DNA of 64,000 nt, taken from assembly GCF_963259705.1 (NCBI RefSeq), contig NC_081840.1:101971126-102035125 (forward strand), given 5' to 3'. The translations under genes and the position numbers were made by a program. The notes beneath the pieces are model-generated. The model saw only the letters and a program-made list of their open reading frames with translations. It had not been told where the DNA came from and made no database searches. Below, piece after piece: positions 57,894 through 64,000 of the stretch (the stretch's first letter is position 1; the number at the start of each line of letters is the position of its first letter). Source of the stretch: Myotis daubentonii (taxonomy: Eukaryota; Chordata; Mammalia; Chiroptera; Vespertilionidae).

Positions 57894-59392
57894 GCCTAGA
57901 GAGTAGATTCCAAATCCAGCAAAAGAGAAAAAATCACCTAAAGTTTCAAATGGAAAGGGACACAATACCAATGCTCATATTACTGCAAATTACCCATTTT
58001 CCCTCCCCAGCTAGAAGGTCTACATGCTTGTAAGATTTGAGAAGGCATTAGCTTTACCTCTGTCCACAAATTACCTATTTTTCTTTTCCAATGCTAACTA
58101 ATGCTAAATAGTTTTACATTTACATAACAAAAAGAGGGTGAAGGCATGGATATATTCATGGACAACTCTAAGAATTTCTGCTTCACAGTAGGGTTCTGTG
58201 ACTATGATGACCATAATTTGCAACCTGACTTGGGGAAAACTATTTGGGCCCGGCCAACTAGGTTTATCCCTGAAATACAAATGTGTTTTTTGTTTTGTTT
58301 GTTTGTTTTCTTTTTAAATATTTTTTGTTGAAAGTATTACATATGTCCCCTTTTTCCCCTATTGCCCTCACGAAGTCCCCCACACCTCCCCACCACAGGC
58401 CTTCAATACCTTATTGTCTCAATCTATGGATTATGCATATAAGCATACAAGTTCATTGGTTGATCTCTTCCCACCCACCCTCCACTTCCTTCCCTCTGAG
58501 GTTTGACAGTCTGTTCAATGCTTCTATGTCTCTGGATCTGTTTTTGTCCATCAGTTTATGTTGCTCATTAGATTTCACATATGAGTGAAGTCATGTGATA
58601 CTTATCTTTGACTGGCTTATTTCGCTTAGCATAATGCTCTCCAGGTCCATTCATGCGATTGCAAAAGGTAACAGTTTCTTCTTTTTTACAGCTGTGTAAT
58701 ATTCCATTGTGTAGATATATCATACTTTTTTAATCCACTCATCTGCTGATGGTCACTTAGGCTGTTTCCAAGTCTTAACTATTTTGAATTATGCAGCTAT
58801 GAACATAGGGGTGCATATATACTTTCTGATTGGCGTTTCTGATTTCTTAAGACATATTCCTTGAAGTGGGATCACTGGGTCAAATGGGAGTTCCATATTT
58901 AATTTTTTGAGGAAACTTCATACTGTTTTCCACAATGGCTACGCCAGTCTGCATTCACACCAGCAGTATATGAGGGTTCCCTTTTCTCCACATCCTTACC
59001 AACACTTGTGGTTTGTTGATTTGTTGGATAGCCATTCTGAAAGGTGTGAGGTGGTACCTCATTATCATTCTGATTTATATCTCTAGGATTATTAGTGACT
59101 TTGAGCATTTTTCATATGCCTTTTGGCCTTCTGTATATCCACTTTGGAGAAGTGTCTGTTTAGGTCCTTTGCCCATTTTTTAATTGGATTCTTTGTCTTT
59201 CTTTTGTTAAGTTGTATGAGTACCCTATAAGTTTTGGAGATTAACCCCTTATCAAATGTATCATTGGCAAATAAGTTCGCCAATGCAGTGGGCTCTTGTT
59301 ATTTTGTTGATGGTTTCTTTTGCAGTGCAAAAACTTTTTTATTTTGATGTATTTATTTATTTATTTTCTCCTTAGTTTCCATTGTCCTAGGA

Positions 59393-60166
59393 CAGGGGTG
59401 GGCAACCTTTTTGAGAGTGTGTGCCAAAACCAGCAAAATCTCTGACTCAAAATTCTTCTGCGTGCCAACCCTAATTTTTTGAGAACATGTTATGCCTACT
59501 TGATATCTCTTAAGGTGTACATATGTGAAGAACCTTGAAGAAATAATAAAATTCATTCGAGTGACAAAAACACAGTATATGATGATGAAAAATACATTTA
59601 TTTTTTAATGTAGACATGTACACTGATAGACCGACAGAAAACTTTATGACTCCGTTTGATATTATCAGTGGGACTTTTGCTGCTGCATCACTGATGACAG
59701 AGATTTTACATCAGGTTTATATTTCGTGACCTTCAGAGATATGCATGAGCTACTACTTTCATCGGTCAGGCTACTCCTATTATGAGACTTAACAAAATTC
59801 ATCACTGAGAACAAAGATTCACAAGTGTATGTGGATGAAAACATGGGGAGTATCACTGTTGCAAAGTTTTTTAAACAGAAAAAATTTTCTGGAATGGCAT
59901 TCCAAGTCCTCAATAGTTCGTTTTCGACACTATTGAAATTGCTCTTCCCTTCTCTCATCAATCCATGTCTATGGTCTTTAAGATAACTTGTTATGTGAAA
60001 TTATTTATTTATCTAAGATGCACCTACACTGAATTTATCTGAAAAATAAAAAAGTCAATATTAAGAAAAAATTGTAAATAGAAGATGATAAGAGAGGATT
60101 TCGCGTGCCAGCAAAAGTTACTGGCGTGCCATGTTTGGCACGCTTGCCAGGGGTTGCCCACCCCTG
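59393..60166 (-). mobile_element. hAT transposon 2 (non-autonomous, 774 bp)
   Basis: Inverted ends are caggggtgggcaacc and ggttgcccacccctg. The 8-bp target duplication has one mismatch (tcctagga / tccttgga at 59385-59392 and 60167-60174). It is nearly identical to hAT transposon 1, inverted, and lies inside an L1. Confidence 0.95.
59665..59961 (-). pseudogene. hAT transposase C-terminal fragment, open for 98 codons
   Basis: The frame carries the same dimerisation block as 57430-57621 (CESLFSVMNFVKSHNR, then LTDESSSSC) and about 35 extra residues upstream (RTWNAIPENFFCLKNF). It is the C-terminal tail of an hAT transposase retained in a deletion derivative. No catalytic residues are present. 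Whether it is translated cannot be told from sequence. Confidence 0.85.
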
Positions 60167-61715
60167 TCCTTGGAGTGGTATCAGTAAATATATTGCTATG
60201 GGAGATGTCTGAGTTTTGCTGTGTATAGTTTCTTCTAAGATTTTTATGGTTTCACATATTACATTTAAGTCTTATATCCATTTTGAAATTGTTCTTGTGT
60301 ATGGTATAAGTTGTTGATTTAATTTTATTTTTGTTTTTTGCCTGTACCTATCCAATTTTCCAAATACCATTTATTGAAGAAACTATCTCTGCTGCAATGT
60401 ATGCTCTTGTCTCCTTTGTCTAATATTAATTGAGCATAGTTGCTTGGGTCGATTTCTGGGTTCTCTGTTCCATTATCTATATGCTAGTTCTTGTACCAGT
60501 ACTAGGCTGTTTTGAGCACAGTGGCTTTGTAGTATAACCTGATCCCTGCTATTGTGATTCTTCCAACTTTGTTCTTTCTCAAGATTACTGTGGCTGTTTG
60601 GGGTCTTTTTTGGTTCCATATACATTTTTGGAGTGTTTGTTCTAGGTCCTTGAAATATGCCATTGGTATTTTAATATAGATTCCATTGAATCTGTAGATT
60701 GCTTTGGGTAATACGATCATTTTAATGAGGTCGATTCTAACAATCTATGAGCATGGTATATTCTTCCACTTGTTTACATATTCTTCTATCTCTTTTTTCA
60801 ACTTCCTCTAGTCCTCAACTGTGGTTGAGTTTATTCCAAGGTATCTTAATTATTTTGTTGCAATGGTAAATGGGACTTTTTTATTATCTCTTTGTGAAAG
60901 TATTATTAGTATATATAAATGCCATAGATTTCTAGGAGTTAATTTTATATCCTGCTACATTGCCGAATTCATTTATTAAATCTGGTATGGTTTGGATGGA
61001 GTCTTTAAGGTTTTCTATGTATATAATACCATGTTGTCTGAGAAAAATGATTGTTTTACTTCCTCCTTTCCAATTTGGATGCCTTTAATTTCTTCTTCTT
61101 GTCTGATCACTATGGCTAGCACTTCCAGGAGTGGTGAAAGTGGACATCCCTGTCTAGTTCCTGTTCTTAGGGGAGATGGTTTTAGTTTCTTCCCATTTAA
61201 TACAGTGTTAGCTGTAGGTTTGTCATATAAGGCTTTTATTATGCTGAGGTATGAACCTTCTATTACCACTTTTCTGAAATTTTTATCAAAAAAGGGTGTT
61301 GGATTTTGTCCAATGCTTTTTCTGCATTGATTGATATGATCGTGTGATTTTTGTCTTACAATCTGTTAATGTGATGTATCAAATTTGTTGATTTGCAGAT
61401 ATGGAACCAGCCTTGCATCCCCAGAATAAACCCCACTTGGTCATGGTGTATGACCTTTTTAATGCAATGCTGGATCTGATTAGCTAATATTTTGTTGAGG
61501 ATTTTAGCTTTAGTCTACGTTCATCAGGGATATTGACCTATAGTTCTCTTTCTTTGTAGTTTCTTTTTATGGTTTGGGGATTAGGGTCATTGTGGCCTCT
61601 TGGAAAGATCTTGGAAGTGTTCCTTCCTCTTGAATTTTTTTGGAATAGTTTGAGAATAGGTGTTATTTCTTCTTTGAGTGTTTGGTAAAAAGTCCCTGTG
61701 AACTAGTCCAGGCAA

Positions 61716-62127
61716 TATTTGTTTTTTCACACATGAAAGTTACATTATTAAGATCAGCTCTCTAAAATGATAGAAATTTGTAAAAGAATTTGCATGTTAT
61801 GAGAAAAGACTCAGTTAAGGAATTATGAGACTTCAATTTGTGATTGAAATTTGTCATTAGCTGGATATGTCACCTTGGTCAAACTCTGAACATGTATAAG
61901 CCTCAGTGCAATTAGACTTAGGTGATGGCAAATGATTCTAACAATTTTAAGATGTTTATTTCAGAAACACAGGTATTTTAGTATAATCCTTTTCCTGCGG
62001 TAAAAAGGCTAATATAAGGGGAGTGCTAGGCACAAATACACACACAGAAAACAACACATACACAAATCAACACACATAGTTAAATATTTGCCTTACAAAA
62101 CTGATTTAAAACTGCTTCTTTCTATAG
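61716..62127. other. Intron-like sequence upstream of exon A3
   Basis: It is paralogous to 28196-28597 and 48774-49181. Nothing else is recognised. Confidence 0.5.
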
Positions 62128-62211
62128 AGACTGATATAGAACAGTCACCTGGTGCTTTTGGAAGAGGTATAATAAAAAGGGAAGCCAAGACACAATCAAT
62201 GCACCATGCTG
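62128..62211 (+). CDS. Putative internal coding exon, type A copy 3 (unknown gene)
   Basis: An 84-nt block lies between cttctttctatAG and GTaagaac, phase 1 at both ends and open in only that frame. It encodes 28 residues starting (E)TDIEQSPG, with GRGIIKREAKTQSMHHAG. Compared with A1 it has 15 nucleotide differences in 13 codons, only two of them silent by my count. It lies in the gamma copy of the duplication; a type B partner would be expected about 4 kb further on, beyond the window. Identity unknown. Confidence 0.45.
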
Positions 62212-62794
62212 GTAAGAACAAGAATATTTCCAGTCTATTTACGGTTTATTTAGTTTCTCAGAAGTTTAAGTTTATGCCTTCAATGACCATAGTATCTATA
62301 CGCTATTTTACATAATAAAACATCTCCATAATTTCTTCCTATAATTAGTAGAACTCTAGTAGTATCATCAAGGAGTACTTAGATACACAATTTCTGTTTT
62401 AGGACTAATCTCTTTAAATCCCAGAAAAATTCAATGCTAATGTGAGCTTGGAATGTGCTTGATGGAAGCCTTTGAAATACCATTTTACTCACTTTTTCTT
62501 TCAGACTCAATTCATTAGTTGCTTTGTACTTAAAAGTGAAGAAAAGCTACCAAATGAAAGATAGTAGAAGAGGAATTTTTAAAATAGGTATTGCATTGTT
62601 TGTTAATACTCCCAACCTAACTATTAGGCAAATGTCTAGTATCTCCAATGATGGTGTAATCTTTAGTTTTTGTCTTTTTAATACAGTTTAGGGTATAAAT
62701 TATTGATCCTTGTCCTGGCAGATCAGTGGTTAACACACTTTGTTACCATTTTTGACAAGGTACCAAAGAAGTAGGGAGGTTAAGAGAGCAATCA

Positions 62795-63002
62795 AGCCGA
62801 AACTGGTTTGGCTCAGTGGATAGAGTGTCGGCCTGCGGACTGAAGGGTCCCGGGTTCGATTCCGGTTAACGGCATGTACCTGGGTTGCAGGCACATCCCT
62901 AGTAGGAGATGTGCGGGAGGCAGCTGATCGATGTTTCTAACTCTCTATTTCTCTCCCTTCCTCTCTGTAAAAATCAATAAAATATATTTTTTTAAAAAAG
63001 AG
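62795..63002 (+). mobile_element. Ves SINE
   Basis: The tRNA-like head has an A box (tggctcagtggatagag) and a perfect B box (gggttcgattccgg), the best preserved in the window. The tail is A-rich. A 12-bp target duplication (agagagcaatca) lies at 62783-62794 and 63003-63014. The paralogous sites near 29270 and 49840 are empty. Confidence 0.95.
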
Positions 63003-63014
63003 AGAGAGCAATCA

Positions 63015-63539
63015 GGGAAGGAGACAGTAAAAGAGAGGCTTTCAAAACACAAGTCATGCAAAGGTGGTGGTGTTCATACCCCAAGTTCATGCCCTCACAG
63101 AAACAACACTAGAAACTTCACACTGCAGGGAAGGACAAGTTAGTAAAATATGAAATAGTCCAGCCCCATCACTCAATAAATAACCAGGCACATAATGACA
63201 ACAAGCCTTCAAAGGAAGGAGAAGGAAACCCATATTTGCTGCAATTGATTGCCTATAATGCTCAGGTTTTACCACAAAATATATGAGACATGCAAAGAAA
63301 TAGCAAGTGAACACTCACAGGAGAAAAGCAGACCAAATTTTTGTGTGCGTTCCAATTGTAGGTTTTCCTGTAATTTATAAATATTTTAAGTAAAGAACCC
63401 CATGTTTAAAGAAAAAAGAATATAGGTGGCAAGCTCTCATTAAATAAAAATGTCAACAGAGAGACAGAATGATATATGAAAAGAAAAACACTGATGATTT
63501 TGGCATTGAAATTCCAATAACTTTTAGGTAAAATGTATT
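63015..63539. other. Intron-like sequence, gamma copy
   Basis: It is paralogous to 29280-29780 and 49855-50245. No gene is recognised. Confidence 0.5.
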
Positions 63540-63960
63540 AAAAGGGCTCAGGAATAGATTGGAATTGTTAGAAGAAAGAATCTCTACACTTAAAATAATG
63601 GGAAAAGTAGAGCAGAGAGAAAAGGGGCAGGAAAAGCATCAGAAGAAATAATGGTTGAATATCTTCAACAAATTCAATGATAAATTTCAATCTGCACATC
63701 CAAGCTCAATGAAATATAAGTAGAATAAGTACAGTAAAATCTACAACCGGATTTTCTACTACCATCTTGAAAAAGTTATGAAAGACAAAGAAAATCATAA
63801 AACCCACAAAGGGCTGATGGAAAGCACTGTCACCCAGAAGGTTATATCTAGACAAACTATTTTTTAAAGTGAAGGTGTAAAAAAGAGATTCCCAAATTTT
63901 AAAAAACAAAACAAACAATCGAAAACTAAACAGTTGGTTTGCCAGCAGAGTTGCCTTAAT
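63540..63960 (+). mobile_element. Ancient L1 ORF1 fragment (copy gamma)
   Basis: It matches 29781-30300 in the same position of the duplicated block, without the SINE. It is heavily diverged, with no usable frame. Confidence 0.55.
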
Positions 63961-64000
63961 AGTAATAGTAAGGAAAGTTTTTATATGTTGAAAGCAATTG

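Larger units (their letters stand above)
58296..61715 (-). mobile_element. L1 retrotransposon, 5'-truncated, antisense, carrying an hAT
   Basis: T-rich start, then the reverse complement of the L1 3' UTR (58310-58600) and ORF2. It ends abruptly at about 61715 within the reverse transcriptase region. It sits at the same point of the duplicated block where the beta copy has HAL1. hAT transposon 2 (59393-60166) is inserted in it. Confidence 0.9.
58600..61715 (-). pseudogene. L1 ORF2 (reverse transcriptase) fragment, broken
   Basis: Minus-strand frames include the reverse transcriptase block [12 protein letters not shown] (about 61150-61115) and, at the catalytic box, FFSDNMVLYT near 61030, where the second aspartate of FxDD is replaced by asparagine. 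Further on come [10 protein letters not shown] and [15 protein letters not shown] of the region after the RT (60720-60590). Several frameshifts and the hAT insertion interrupt it. Only the 3' two thirds of ORF2 is present; the endonuclease is missing. Confidence 0.85.
56495..64000. repeat. Segmental duplication copy gamma (partial, runs off the window)
   Basis: From 56495 the sequence follows 27525-30500 (alpha) and 46175-50245 (beta) in the same order, including exon A and its flanks. It is interrupted by a Helitron, an hAT, an L1 carrying another hAT, and a SINE. By eye it is more diverged from the other two copies than they are from each other. Confidence 0.75.

Overview
This window is eukaryotic, mammalian nuclear DNA and almost certainly comes from a vespertilionid (vesper) bat. 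The evidence is the combination of tRNA-derived Ves SINEs, many HeliBat-type Helitrons (TC at one end, a hairpin followed by CTAG at the other), young hAT transposons with 8-bp target duplications, a SPIN-type hAT element and bat-type L1/HAL1 elements. There is no intact protein-coding gene, CRISPR array, operon or functional RNA gene. More than half of the sequence is recognisable transposable elements, most of them nested.

Layout. 1-8 kb: LTR-like sequence and a decayed minus-strand gammaretrovirus-like provirus (1234-7973) with its own L1, SINE and hAT insertions. 8.3-15.4 kb: a nearly full-length, inactivated plus-strand L1, itself interrupted by an LTR-like element. 15.5-20.1 kb: retroviral-like internal sequence with a U6 snRNA retropseudogene. 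20.1-26.1 kb: abutting Helitrons with a roughly 48-bp minisatellite, followed by a rearranged L1 5' region. 26-39 kb: an LTR, Tigger1 pieces, two exon-like blocks, a Helitron, a large Tigger1, another LTR provirus and a SPIN element. 39.7-54.8 kb: a second copy of much of 7.6-35.3 kb with different insertions (Helitrons, HAL1, SINE). 54.9-64 kb: an ancient L1 fragment, then part of a third copy with a Helitron, two inverted hAT elements, an L1 and a SINE.

The most interesting non-transposon signal is a set of five related exon-like blocks: 28598-28681, 32935-33018, 49182-49264, 52143-52226 and 62128-62211. Four are exactly 84 nt, are bounded by AG and GT splice sites, and are open in only one frame. 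That frame is the same in all four (symmetric phase-1 exons of 28 codons). The fifth has lost its acceptor and one base. They alternate as two types (A, B, A, B, A) and lie in paralogous blocks, so they look like repeated cassettes of one plus-strand gene whose ends lie outside the window. I do not recognise the gene.

History inferred from the sequence: a unit carrying one exon and a Tigger1 insertion was first duplicated to give types A and B; the two-exon block was then copied in tandem to give at least three copies. Later lineage-specific insertions, deletions and probably gene conversion made the copies different. Coordinates of repeat edges are by eye and may be off by several bases, more for diverged elements.
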